A stretch of 64,000 nucleotides of DNA from Paludibacteraceae bacterium. GTDB lineage: Bacteria > Bacteroidota > Bacteroidia > Bacteroidales > Paludibacteraceae. The DNA lies in the NCBI GenBank assembly GCA_024399545.1, contig JAKSNS010000003.1, positions 1 to 64,000 of the forward strand, in the 5' to 3' direction. The notes below the pieces were generated by a model. That model was not told the origin of the DNA. It was given only the letters and a program-made list of their open reading frames with translations, and searched no databases. Of this stretch, positions 17,933 to 28,700 are shown piece by piece (position 1 is the stretch's first letter; each line of letters opens with the position of its first letter). The translations under genes were made by a program, and so were the position numbers.

Positions 17933-18874
17933 ATGGATAACAAAGAACATGCAAAAGGACAGTTTTCTCTGTCATGCTCAAACCAAATTTGCGTTAAGGG
18001 TGAAAAATCTGTTGATGATAACGAATTTGAAGAATATTTGTCTGAATTGGAAGCCCAGTTTAGGAGAAATATTACCCAGTTTGCTGGGAATGAATATAAC
18101 GTTAGGACATTGCTGATTGAACCTATACTTGATAAATTTGGTTGGACGGCTCCCCTTTATCGTCATAGTGAGGTCGTATGTAAGAAAGATGACAAAGGAG
18201 GCGGCAGAGCTGATTTCACATTAGATATTAATGGTGACTGCAAAATAGTGATAGAAGCTAAATCAATAGATGTCAAGCTTGAAGAACAAGACAAACAACT
18301 TAAAGACTACATCAAAAAAACTCACAAATTTAAGACATCTGTAGTTGCAGGGATATTAACGAATGGCTATGAATGGCGCATTTATAGATACAAAGACAAT
18401 CATTTTGAACGTATTATTCGCACCGATATATCTCAACATGAACATTTCGTTGTAGTAAAGGACTTACTTCAAAAAGATTATTCCATCAAAGATAAGATTT
18501 TTGCTTTTTCTAATCCTATCAAGTATAATAGCGAGGAGTTTTATCAACCAAATCCAAGAGTGAACTTTAAAATCATTGATGGGAATGGTTGTGCAATTAA
18601 TGGAAAAAATAACGTAGAAAGACTTCATAACTTCATCATTCGTTTCAAAGACAATGTGTTGGAATTGTCAAGACAGGGATATTTTGATAAGACAATCATT
18701 ACTGAGAAATGTGAGAATTTTCAGCGTCTAATTGGCACGCAGTATTTACGAAGTGACCATGATAAATATTATATAACAAGAGAACATGGTACAGACTTCA
18801 AATATCTTGTGATCAAACAAATAATCTGTTGTTTGGAACTTGAGAAAGAAGGCTGGAAAGTGGAATATGAATAG
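17933..18874 (+). CDS. HsdR-N-like PD-(D/E)XK nuclease protein
   Basis: A 313-residue stand-alone protein resembling the nuclease domain at the N-terminus of type I restriction HsdR subunits. About residues 25-60 (FRRNITQFAGNEYNVRTLLI) match the helical opening of that fold. The catalytic signature is visible as Asp94 in GGGRADFTL and Glu108-Ala-Lys110 in IVIEAKS. The rest of the domain follows (QLKDYIKKT, then ILTNGYEWRIYRY). There is no helicase domain and no methylase or specificity gene nearby, so it is not a complete type I system. The C-terminal half (about 180-313) is unrecognised. It is A/T-rich compared with the purine and adhesin genes. Confidence 0.7.
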   Translation: MDNKEHAKGQFSLSCSNQICVKGEKSVDDNEFEEYLSELEAQFRRNITQFAGNEYNVRTLLIEPILDKFGWTAPLYRHSEVVCKKDDKGGGRADFTLDINGDCKIVIEAKSIDVKLEEQDKQLKDYIKKTHKFKTSVVAGILTNGYEWRIYRYKDNHFERIIRTDISQHEHFVVVKDLLQKDYSIKDKIFAFSNPIKYNSEEFYQPNPRVNFKIIDGNGCAINGKNNVERLHNFIIRFKDNVLELSRQGYFDKTIITEKCENFQRLIGTQYLRSDHDKYYITREHGTDFKYLVIKQIICCLELEKEGWKVEYE

Positions 18875-18910
18875 AAGTAAAAATGCAGGTGTAAAATCGA
18901 TTTGTTAATT

Positions 18911-19249
18911 ATGAAAGACAAAACATTGCTTTTTGAACACCATTTCACGCCACGTTGTTTCGTCAACAAGCATATCACTATTTTGAACGAATGCAAGGAT
19001 ATGTTAAACGAAGCATTAGGCTATGAATTTACAATGGAAAGTCAGCCCGTCAGGGTTGATATAATTTACGAAAATGAACATTATTCAGGATTGTTACGAC
19101 CAAATAGAAGGAAGGATAGAATATCTAGTGTTATATTGTTAGCCTTTCATGCACCATTAATGAATGCGTTAGGAAGTAAGGTGAAAGATCGTTGTAAATA
19201 CAAACTATTTACAACAGATGAACCTAAGGTATTTGTATTAGAATGCTAA
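18911..19249 (+). CDS. Hypothetical protein, 112 aa
   Basis: Unrecognised. It begins at the ATG at 18911 (a TTG nine bases earlier is less likely), 36 bases after the nuclease gene and in the same direction, so it is probably co-transcribed. It has no signal peptide or membrane segment; the sequence is mixed alpha/beta with a basic stretch LRPNRRKDR near the middle. Confidence 0.5.
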   Translation: MKDKTLLFEHHFTPRCFVNKHITILNECKDMLNEALGYEFTMESQPVRVDIIYENEHYSGLLRPNRRKDRISSVILLAFHAPLMNALGSKVKDRCKYKLFTTDEPKVFVLEC

Positions 19250-19276
19250 AACAGTACTAGCCACTATATATTTTAG

Positions 19277-19519
19277 AATGTCCATAAAGATGACCCAAAA
19301 GATGACCCAAAAGATGACCCAAAAGAATTATCAGTACATCAATTACTTATATTGAACTATATACAGAAAGATCCAACTGTTACGAGAGAAGAAATGACCC
19401 AAAAGATGAACGTTTCAGATGCAACCATAAAACGAGCCCTTGCCGACTTGCAAAACAGAGGGTTGATTGTCCGTGTGGGTGGACGTAAAAACGGACATTG
19501 GGAAATAAAAAACAATTAA
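19277..19519 (+). pseudogene. Winged-helix C-terminal remnant with DDPK repeats
   Basis: An 81-codon stretch without a usable start codon (a TAG lies directly upstream at 19274-19276), ending in TAA at 19517-19519. It encodes three tandem copies of DDPK from a perfect 12-base repeat (GATGACCCAAAA, 19289-19324), then a winged-helix: VHQLLILNYIQKDPT, SDATIKRALADLQNRGLI and GHWEI. This is the usual tail of AlbA_2/RecG-like DNA-binding proteins of Bacteroidota; the upstream AlbA_2 part is missing. An internal ATG at 19403 could give a 38-residue product. It ends 6 bases before the WYL gene. Confidence 0.65.
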
Positions 19520-19525
19520 TGAGTC

Positions 19526-20428
19526 ATGAGTAATATCAATAAACTCACATGGATTGTCGAGACTATCCGAAGACACGGCAGAATCTCTTTCGAAGAACTC
19601 AACGACCTCTGGATGCGTAATGTGGAAGTGAGCGACGGCATACCAATGAGTAAACGCACTTTCCACAAGTGGCGTCAGAATATCATAGACACATTCGGTC
19701 TCTATATTGACTGCGACAACAGCGGCAACTACAATTACTACATTTCGAATGTTGAGGATATGAAGGGGAACAGTATGGAAATGTGGCTGCTGAATACGTT
19801 CAACGTCTGCAACTCGCTCATTGAAAACAGAGGAATGAAGGAGAGGATAATGCTCGAAGACGTTCCTTCCGGCGCACTGTACCTAAATCCGATAATCGTT
19901 GCAATGCGCAGTAACAAGTGTGTCGAGATTGTCTATCACAACTATGTACGTAATGACCACATCGCCCATATTGTTGACCCATACTTTGTGAAGCTTTTCA
20001 AACGCAGATGGTATGTGATAGCAAAGCCTCATGATGGCGACTATCCTCATGTCTATTCCCTTGACAGGATTGACGACCTGAAAGTGACCGAAGAGAGTTT
20101 CACATATCCTCAGGACTTTATGCCAGAGGAGTTTTTCAGATATAATTTCGGCATTTACAAAAGTGACAGAAAACCGGAACGTGTGGTTGTGAAGGCAAGT
20201 GCGTGGCAGGCTTGTTACATGAGGGCTTTGCCTGTTATGAAGGAGACGCAGTGTGAAATTGAAACCAATGAAGACTACAGCATATTCACGTTTGTCATTG
20301 CCCCCACTTACGACTTCAAACAGGAACTTCTGCGAATGGGTGACACGATTGAAGTGCTTGAGCCAAAATGGCTGCGCAAGGAGATGAAGGAACTAATAGG
20401 CAATATGAAGAAAATTTATGGAAGGTGA
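19526..20428 (+). CDS. WYL-domain transcriptional regulator
   Basis: A 300-residue protein with an N-terminal helix-turn-helix region (about 1-75: WIVETIRRHGRISFEELNDL, then SKRTFHKWRQNI) and a WYL domain at about 120-200 (YVRNDHIAHIVDPYFVKLFK, RRWYVIAKPHD, YSLDRIDDL), followed by a C-terminal extension (to 300). WYL proteins bind ligands such as nucleic acid pieces and often control defence or DNA-damage genes. Its position next to an HsdR-N-like nuclease and a winged-helix remnant suggests a regulator of this island, but target operators are not visible. Confidence 0.85.
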   Translation: MSNINKLTWIVETIRRHGRISFEELNDLWMRNVEVSDGIPMSKRTFHKWRQNIIDTFGLYIDCDNSGNYNYYISNVEDMKGNSMEMWLLNTFNVCNSLIENRGMKERIMLEDVPSGALYLNPIIVAMRSNKCVEIVYHNYVRNDHIAHIVDPYFVKLFKRRWYVIAKPHDGDYPHVYSLDRIDDLKVTEESFTYPQDFMPEEFFRYNFGIYKSDRKPERVVVKASAWQACYMRALPVMKETQCEIETNEDYSIFTFVIAPTYDFKQELLRMGDTIEVLEPKWLRKEMKELIGNMKKIYGR

Positions 20429-20464
20429 TGAAAGGTCGTTTCGATGATACGACAATTTGACTAA

Positions 20465-20590
20465 GTCAGGGTTAAATAATAAATTGGTACGATTTGAAAA
20501 GCATATATTGTTTGGAGACGGAGCAGGCTCCGTCTTTACAGGGGTTGCATTATGATATAAAAATAAGATTGTACCAAGTTATTATTTCAT
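20465..20590. repeat. Short inverted-repeat element downstream of the WYL gene
   Basis: Arms near 20473-20495 (TAAATAATAA, then TTGGTACGATTT) and 20566-20590 (AGATTGTACCAA, then TTATTATTT) are imperfect inverted copies. Between them a hairpin AGACGGA/TCCGTCT (20516-20522 and 20529-20535) could act as a weak terminator for the WYL gene. The 25 bases at 20465-20489 recur, inverted, at 33256-33280 with one difference. No gene is seen in 20429-20990. Confidence 0.55.
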
Positions 20591-20618
20591 TATGACTAAA
20601 GACCGGGCTTCGCAGAAT

Positions 20619-20659
20619 GATTTCAATAATTTCAATAATTTCACCTAAAAAGTTGGGGG
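20619..20659 (+). repeat. Solo arm of the TTTCAATAA repeat family
   Basis: TTTCAATAA twice, TTTCACCTAAAAA and a G-run. This single arm matches those at 15261, 15426, 60943 and 61109. Confidence 0.7.
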
Positions 20660-20922
20660 TAGGTTTTGCATGACATAAAGGATAATCAAGAGCCCTATAA
20701 TACATTTGATACAAATGGAATAAAACAAACTACTTCGGAGACAGGAATTGGTCGGATAGGCCGTTCAATAAGACTTGTAAAGAGATAAAGCACAATACAA
20801 TAAACTTTGCATGAGTTTTTTCGTTGGCAAAAGCTGAAAGGTTTTTCTTTTTGCCAAAACCGAGTGGCAATACGTTTCTGGCAATACAGATGACACAAGT
20901 ATGATATTTATCGCAAAAAAAT

Positions 20923-20954
20923 TTTGCAGTCTCAAAAAAACATCGTAACTTTGC
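20923..20954 (+). promoter_or_regulatory. Promoter of the AAA-like/PDDEXK gene
   Basis: TTTG at 20923-20926, 19 bases, then TAACTTTGC at 20946-20954, with the ATG at 20991. A full Bacteroidota consensus. Confidence 0.75.
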
Positions 20955-20990
20955 ATCCAAAATGCAAAAGCCCTAAAACGACCGATAGAC

Positions 20991-22583
20991 ATGGAAGAAC
21001 TCTGGACAAGGAAATACCCTGTGGGCAACGACGATTTCGTCAGCCTGAGGAAAAACAATGAACTTTACGTTGACAAAACGGAGCTCATCTGGCAGATAAT
21101 GCAGTTGAGCAGGTGGATATTCCTGAGCCGTCCACGGAGGTTCGGCAAGACGTTGCTCACCTCAACGCTTCAGGCATATTTCGAAGGCCGCAAGGAACTC
21201 TTCGAAGGACTCGCCATAACGAAATACGAAAAAGAGTGGGTGAAATACCCTGTGTTCCATTTCAATCTGTCAGAAGTCAAGGACTTGCCGATAGAAGAGA
21301 TACAGCCGAGGATAGGCCTGCAGCTGGCTGATTACGAGAAAATATATGGCAGAAACGAAGGAGAACGGACACCTGGGGCAAGGCTTGAAGGCTTGATAAA
21401 ACGTGCCTACAACCAGACAGGTCTTGGCGTGGTGCTGATATTCGACGAATATGACACGCCACTGCTTGGCAAGTTGGGAGATTCTGAACTTCTTGACAAG
21501 ACCCGCACGATAATGCAGGAGTTCTACACCCCGATAAAAGTCTGTTCGGCATACGAGCGTTTCACCTTCATAACTGGCATAACCAAGTTTCCGCAACTGA
21601 GCATATTCTCGACACTGAACAACCTGAACAACATATCAATGCTGCCACAGTTTGCGGCACTTACAGGTTTCACTGACGAAGAACTGGACACAGTATTCCG
21701 TCCTGACATCGAGCGTCTTGGCAGGACCATGGGTGTGGGCTATGACGAGATGCGTGAGATGCTTCGTAAACGATATGACGGCTATTATTTCACCGAGGCA
21801 AAGGTGGCAGTCTATAACCCATTCAGCCTGCTGAAAGCATTCGCCAATCTGAAGATGGAAAACTACTGGTTCCAGAGCGGCACTCCAACATTTATCTTTG
21901 AGGTGATGAAGAGGTTCAAGACTGACATAACAAAAACTTTTGACCTATCTGCCTCTGCCTCATCTTTCGACACTCCGACCGAAGGAATGACGTCAGCTGT
22001 TCCGCTGCTGTATCAGAGTGGCTACATAACCATAAAAGGCTATGAGCCAGAGTCAACATTCTATCACCTTTCCATACCTAATCAGGAGGTGATGACTGGA
22101 CTGACAGAAAACATGGCATACATATATCTCGGAGTAGAAAGTGATGACATCAAGGAAGGTTTCGCCTTCAAGTTCTGGCAGGCACTGCGCAAGAACGACA
22201 TCGAACTGGCATTACGCGAGATGAAAGCCTATATGGCTGGATTGCCATACATCGAGGGGTTCAGGAAGAAACTCGAAGAGGTCAAGACTGCCGAAGGCTT
22301 CTACGAATGGACCTTCTACATAATATTCTCGATGCTCAACGTCTATGTACGCACTCAGGTGAAGTGCATCAAAGGTCGAATAGATGTACTGATAAAGATG
22401 CCAGACACAATATATGTGATGGAACTCAAACTCCATGGCACACCTTTGTCGGCATTGAAGCAGATTGAAAGTGGTGATTACGGAGTGCCTTACACTACCG
22501 ACGGTCGCAAGGTGGTGAAAGTGGGAATACGTTTTGATATGACGAAGTTGGCTGTTAAGGATTGGAAAGTGAGATTTGAATAA
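20991..22583 (+). CDS. AAA-ATPase-like / PD-(D/E)XK nuclease family protein
   Basis: A 530-residue protein of the group with an N-terminal AAA-ATPase-like domain and a C-terminal PDDEXK_9-type domain, widely multiplied in Bacteroidota. The opening is typical: YPVGNDDFVSLRKNN, YVDKTELIWQI, then a P-loop RPRRFGKTLL at about residues 45-54. FDEYDTPLL is the Walker-B-like strand. The C-terminal nuclease signature is Asp465 in GRIDVLI and Glu478-Leu-Lys480 in YVMELKLHG, followed by the conserved AL-QI pair. It has its own promoter and a hairpin downstream. The biological role of the family is not established; links to DNA mobility or defence have been suggested. Confidence 0.85.
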   Translation: MEELWTRKYPVGNDDFVSLRKNNELYVDKTELIWQIMQLSRWIFLSRPRRFGKTLLTSTLQAYFEGRKELFEGLAITKYEKEWVKYPVFHFNLSEVKDLPIEEIQPRIGLQLADYEKIYGRNEGERTPGARLEGLIKRAYNQTGLGVVLIFDEYDTPLLGKLGDSELLDKTRTIMQEFYTPIKVCSAYERFTFITGITKFPQLSIFSTLNNLNNISMLPQFAALTGFTDEELDTVFRPDIERLGRTMGVGYDEMREMLRKRYDGYYFTEAKVAVYNPFSLLKAFANLKMENYWFQSGTPTFIFEVMKRFKTDITKTFDLSASASSFDTPTEGMTSAVPLLYQSGYITIKGYEPESTFYHLSIPNQEVMTGLTENMAYIYLGVESDDIKEGFAFKFWQALRKNDIELALREMKAYMAGLPYIEGFRKKLEEVKTAEGFYEWTFYIIFSMLNVYVRTQVKCIKGRIDVLIKMPDTIYVMELKLHGTPLSALKQIESGDYGVPYTTDGRKVVKVGIRFDMTKLAVKDWKVRFE

Positions 22584-22629
22584 GACACTCTTCAGACGAG
22601 AAAGATACCTCAAACGCTTGATTGACAGA

Positions 22630-22660
22630 AGCCGCTGTTGCAATATTTGCAACAGCGGCT
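22630..22660. terminator. Strong hairpin between convergent genes
   Basis: Perfect 14-bp stem: AGCCGCTGTTGCAA at 22630-22643 and TTGCAACAGCGGCT at 22647-22660, loop TAT. U-runs are weak on both sides. It is placed between the PDDEXK gene (ends 22583) and the giant gene (ends 22710), so a terminator for both is likely. Confidence 0.65.
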
Positions 22661-22709
22661 CTTCGTTATAGGAATTGTCTTGATAAAAAGGTCTCAATCA
22701 ACAATCTGA

Positions 22710-25700
22710 TTACCTGACAATCAATTTACGCATATATACCCTGCCATCGGATGCTGTGAGGCGAATGTGATAGAGTCCTGCGGCAGTGAAGCCTGAAAGC
22801 TCGATTGGATAAGTTTGAGGGGTGAAGCTTTCGACGAGTTGGCCAAGTTGGTTAAGAACCTCGACAGTCTCTATTTCGCCGAAGTCGCCATAAACAAACG
22901 CGGTAGCACCAAGGGTCAATGGGTTAGGAACTACGGAGATGTTTATGTCGATGACATCGTCAACACCAACCGCAAGATGGAGCGTTACAATAGAGTCGCA
23001 ACCGTCAATGTCGGACAAAGTGTCTATGTAATCGCCTGCACGAGTATATGTTTGGTTGTGCCATGTGAACGTGCCATCAGGGCCAAGATGCGCCGTAGTG
23101 TCGGAATACTGGGTAGCATGGTAGGTCAGATGGATGTTGGCGACAGAGTCACACATGTTATCCATAGTACGGGTGGTGATGGTGACAATAGTATCCTGAG
23201 TGACTATCAGCGACGTAATGCCGTAACGGGTGTATGGCTTGTCTTGGCAAGCTACATCATAAATATCCTCTGGCTCAATTGCTGTTTCGGTAACAACTAT
23301 GTGGTAGTTTACGTCACAACCAATTGGATTTACACGATGCAACGTATAATTGCCTGCCTCAGAGATGGTAGTGTCGATGACAAAAACCATACCACCCTCG
23401 CAAAGCGAGACGTACAGCGTAGTGTCGGAAGAATAGACAGTCAGGTCAAGAACGGCGGTCTGAGGACAACCATGAGGACCTGTTATAGTGGTGGTGTGAC
23501 GACCCGAAGTGTAGTAATCCCTGCCGTTCCAACGATATGGAAGTTCGTTGTAGCATATCTGATATGCCGAGAATACGGAGTCTTCAACGACTGTCAGATA
23601 GAGGGAGTCCGTGGCTGTGCAGCCGTGGGTGGTCTGATAGGTGCGAGTGTAGAGTCCTGACGTTGTGAGAGACTGTCCGCCAAAATTGTATGACCCACCA
23701 TGGCAGATGGTGTCAAGGATGACGTTAGATACAGGGACAACCTCAAGGAACAGTTCAACGGTCGAGTCACAGCCAAAAACAGATGCGCCGGGATAAACCT
23801 GATGGTAACGGCGTGTGACAGGGTTAGGGATATTCCAGATGCCGGAGACGTAAGCGTTGCCGCCACAGATGGTATCGTAGAAGGTACTTATAGCCTCGGC
23901 ACGCTTGAGAAGGGTCAACGTGTAGATGGTATCAGGCACTGCGAGAGAAGAACCTGGAACGGTGAGGTAATGTGTGCTGACACCAACAGGGATACTGTCC
24001 GCAGGGATAGAGAAGCGGTGTGCGACGTAATCCTCGGAGAAGCAAACAGTGTCGGTGTAAGAGTCGCCATCAACAACGTGGAATACGTTCACATTGTCAA
24101 GGTAAGCGGTCTTGCCGTTGGTGTTACCACCCACGAAACGGAATGCGAAACGTGACCCAGCAGGGGCTTCGGTCATGTTGACAGTATAGTTAGTGTAGGT
24201 TGTTGATGCTGTTGTGGCAAGCACTGCAACGAACGTTGACTCGTCGTCAGGGTCAGTCATATAACCAGCAGTAAGGGTAGGAGCATTCTTAGCATCTGTG
24301 TAGCGGACATAGAAAGAGAGGCGGAGAGTTGAGATGTCAGCCATCTCAGGCAATGTCAATGTCATAGCATTCGTGCGGTGAGCGGTGAGCTGCAATGCAC
24401 GCGAACCCTCGTGGACGTTCTGCGAGGTGGTCGTTGCCTGATAACGTGGATTACCATTGGAAGCAGCCGAAGCGCCGAAAGGAGTCCAGCAGATAGATGA
24501 AGCCATGCCAGGGACGTATGTAGTAGATACAGACTCGAAGCCCTCGTGGTAAGGGAACGAAGTAATCAAGCCACAAGGTGTTATGAACGGAGTGACGGAA
24601 CGTACCGAATAGTCGTCAGCCGAACAAAGCGAGCGGCTAACAAGATAGTAAGCGGTAGAAGGCGACGTACCTGCAAGCAGGAACGTATCTTGCCCAGAAA
24701 AGTTAGGTATTGTGTCAATGCTCAAAGCACCAGAGAAATCCTTTGTGGTCGAGACAGCATAAACCAAGTCGCTTTGGCCATGGTTTTGGCTGATGATGGC
24801 AGAAGATAGACCTTCAGCCTGAAGCTCGCTGACAACAGAAACAGTAGGAGGGTTGCATGAGGTCTGATGAACAACAATGTTGTCAAGGGCAAATGGTGGG
24901 TTGTCGCCGTCTATATGGTCATTTTGCCATGCAACGACAAGATTATAAGAGCCTTCTGTCGTAATGGTGACACGGTTTTCCATATTGCTCATGACAGGGT
25001 CGTCCACCAACTGTGAGCCTCCGTCCGCAGCTATCGCTTGATAAGGAAGGTCAGATGGGCCGAGGCCAAAGAGGAACGTACCGACAGGCAACTCAATATC
25101 AGCAGGGTAGAAGAACATACGGGTGTAGTCGTGATTGGACTCACCGGCATTTCGCCAGTCGTAAGAGACATAGTAGTCGCCTGCCGGCAGATAGAACGTG
25201 CGTGTGGCAAATGCGTACGACTTGGCGGTATTGTTATACGTGTTGGTAAATCCGTCGCTGCTGACATATAGAGACTTAGTCCCATCGCCATTGGCGTTTG
25301 TGCCTATGACAAGCTGGTTCTGCTGGTTCTGGAAGAAGAGCCAACGGTTGTTCTCGTCATTATCCTCAAAGTCACAGACGTAAGGAAGCACGGCAGGAGC
25401 GTTGGTCGTCCTGAACGACACGCGTCTCCATGATGAGGAATATACCGAATCGCACACCTGACGTACAAAGAAGAAATAGTTGGTCTCAGGGGAAAGCCCA
25501 TTGACCATAATAGTATCAGAATTGGCTGTATATACGGTCTGTATAGAGTCCTCGACATCGACTGTCTCTATGGCATACTCCAAACCTAAAGGCACGCTGC
25601 GACTAACAACGAAGGTGGCGCAAGTGTCGGAATAGTTTTGTACTTTGACGTTGTTCACCGCAAGGCAATGCAGATAGGAGATGTCTAAGTTGTCGATGGC

Positions 25701-28700
25701 AAGAGGATAATCCGATAGGTCATAATCCTGTGCGTCGCCGTACTTGCTGAACGAGTACCACTGGAAGACAATGTCGCGGTAACCTGCCTCTGGGACATCA
25801 ACGACAAACGAAGCACGCTGCCATGTCTGTGAACCCGTCATCTGGGACGCAAGTTCGATTGAGCCTGAAGGATAAGCCGAGTAATAAGTAGAGGCATCGG
25901 CAGGAAGCACCACTCCGACAGGTGCGATGTAGGCACGTCCGTATGCATCGTAATAACCGTAAGTGCGGTCGGAAATAGGGTCACACTTCCAGTCAAAGCC
26001 AACCTCGTAATTGCCAGCCTCGTCAAAATAGAGGGTGCGTGTCATGTAGGCGACACCGTAGATATGCTCCCCACCAGGGCCAGAAGGGCAGGTCTGAGAA
26101 TAGGTGTGGCCATCGGCTGAGATATAAAGTCCCTGTGCGCCTGTGTGACGGCCACCGCCATCAGTGCCTATAGTGAAATTAGAGAAAGCAGAAGAGACGG
26201 TATGCCAAAGAGCATTGTCGTCAGTAGGCTCGAAACCAGTGTGGTAAGGCATTGTGGCAGGGGTCTGGAGCGTGGTGAACCTAAGCGTTGACCAAGCTGT
26301 AAACTGTTGGGAAACGCAATTGCCACGAACGGTGAACGTGTATGTGGTGTTTGCGGTCAACGATGACAACACGATGGATGTTTCCGTAGTCGTAAACGTA
26401 TCGGAAGATGCGGCGGAGGTGAGTACAACCTGGTAATAGGTAGCGTCAGGAACGGCATTCCATTTTATTGACGCCATGGTGTCTGAGGTCTGGGTGACAA
26501 ACGAGAGTCCGTCAGGGGCGTAGCAGTCATCCACACGTGTTGTGACAATGGCGGCAGGTGACCATGCCGTCGTGTCGTCTGAATAGGTACATATACCACG
26601 GGCATAAATTGCGTATGCAGTATTAGGTGTAAGACCAGAAATAAAAGATGTGTCAACAATAGTGGCGATGTCGTCAGTAGTTACGTTCGTAGAATATGGA
26701 GCGATACCAAACTGAAGAACCGTATATCCGTGGTTCTCGGCTGAAAGAGTAACCGTGGTCGCTGTACGTGAGACAACGGCAGGAGCAGCCTTAATGTCAC
26801 GGCAACGTGGATAGATGTCAAACGTAACATCGTCAAGGTAAGTGGTTTGGCTGCCACCTGTCGCAGTTGCTGCAAAGATAATGTGATATGTACCAGAAAG
26901 TCCCTCTGGAATGTCGATGTTATAGAAGACAAGTTCATCAATGTTGACGTTAGGGTCGTAAGTAATGTATGACTGGAGAAGAGTTCCATCGGTTATAGAA
27001 GTCGATGGAGAGACGTAAACATCCATACGGTCGGTGTAATTAACATTACTTGAGCGGAGAAGCCAGAAGGAGACATAATACTGGCGGTCAGCCTCGAAGC
27101 TGAGTTCAGGCGATACAAGCGGAGCGTTAGTGCCGTAACCTGCATGAGCGCAACCATTGCCATGGGCATAAGTGTAAGGCCTGTTATTATAACGTGACCA
27201 ACCGGCAGCACTCCAACAGTATGGAGGGAAGGAAGAGTCCTCGAAGTCCTCAGTTACCGGATAGTTGGTGACAGGACCGCAAAGCGTGCGGAACGGCACG
27301 TTTATCCAAGGCGAGACTTCGGTGGCACTACACTCGGAACGTACAAAGAGATAGTACTGTGACGAAGGAAGCAGCCCGTTGATGGTGAAGTCGGCTGACG
27401 GTGACGTGCCGCTCAGGACAGAATCTGCGATAAGTGCAGAGGTGCTGACAACCCAACGCAGAGGTGCTGAGGTCTCACGCTTTGAGCAATGTACGTCAAT
27501 GGAGGTTTGGGTTATATTCTCATGAGGGACAGCGATGTTATACAGAGGGTTGCAAGCGACCTCGCTCAACGAAAGGTTAGCAACTGAGAGAGGATAGTGA
27601 GAAGCACCGCCATCCTGTTCGGTAAACCAGAAGAAGACAAGACGATAAGCACCAGCACGTCCTGTCATATCAACAACAGTGGAGGTGTGGTTCATACCAG
27701 CCTTAAGTTCAATGTGCGTATTACCATCAAGAGGAATGATGTCGTCATCCCAGAAGTAGTAGCTGTAGTACATACCCTGACCCTGTGGAAGGACGTCGGC
27801 GTAAGCAGGCATAAGGTAGAAACGTCCGTAATCGGCAACACCGTTAAGCACATATTTACCACCTGTACATTGCCAGTCGAACTCTATGTTATAGAGGCCG
27901 TCCTCGAAACTGAAGAGTCGTGTGATGCAGGACATCGAGTTGACAGAGACATCGTAGTCGTAGTGAAGGCCGTCGGATGTAACATAAAGGGCATGAGTAG
28001 AGTTTATAAGTGCGGCAGGGTCATTGCCGAATACGAAATAGTTGACAGCATCACCCTCACGTATCCAGAGGTCGTTGTCCTCTGGGTTGCTGAAGTCAGT
28101 GGAATAAGGTATAGCGGTTGGCGTGAGTGTGGTTTGGAATGAGAAACGTACCCATTCCGAGTAAGAGCCTGAACCGCATACTGAGCGGACACAGAGGTCA
28201 TAGAATGTGAACGGAGTGAGACCTGTCAACGAAATACCGTATGAAGAAGTTGTTGTTGACTGAACCGTAGAAGGGTCGAAACCTTCAGGTCCATAGGCAT
28301 ATTGCCAGGAGGTGTGGACAGAGTCGGAAATCTGGAATCTTGCCGAAACGTCGGTCAACGCACGTATGTCAACCGAAGGGGTGGTGCAAGGATTGATTGC
28401 CCGTATCTGGATATTATCCACAAAGATAGCACCACTCACCCAATCGGTTACGTTCATAAACTGAATGCGGACGGTGTCGCCGGCGTAAGCTGTGAGAGGT
28501 ATGGTATTGCTGTGGTAGGCGATTGGCGTATAATCCTCAGAGGTGCTTTCACCTGTGTTGGCATGCGAGGCAAGCTGGGTGTAGGTAAGTGCGCCGCGGC
28601 GGATATTGACGATGAGAGGTCCCGACGAAGCCTGGTGCGAATAATCATAGACAAGTTCGTAAGAGCCTGTGGCAGGAATGGCGATTTCAGGGGAGTTAAT

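Noticed and set aside
17933..18874. A complete type I restriction-modification system
   Set aside because: Only an HsdR-N-like domain is present; helicase, methylase (HsdM) and specificity (HsdS) genes are absent.
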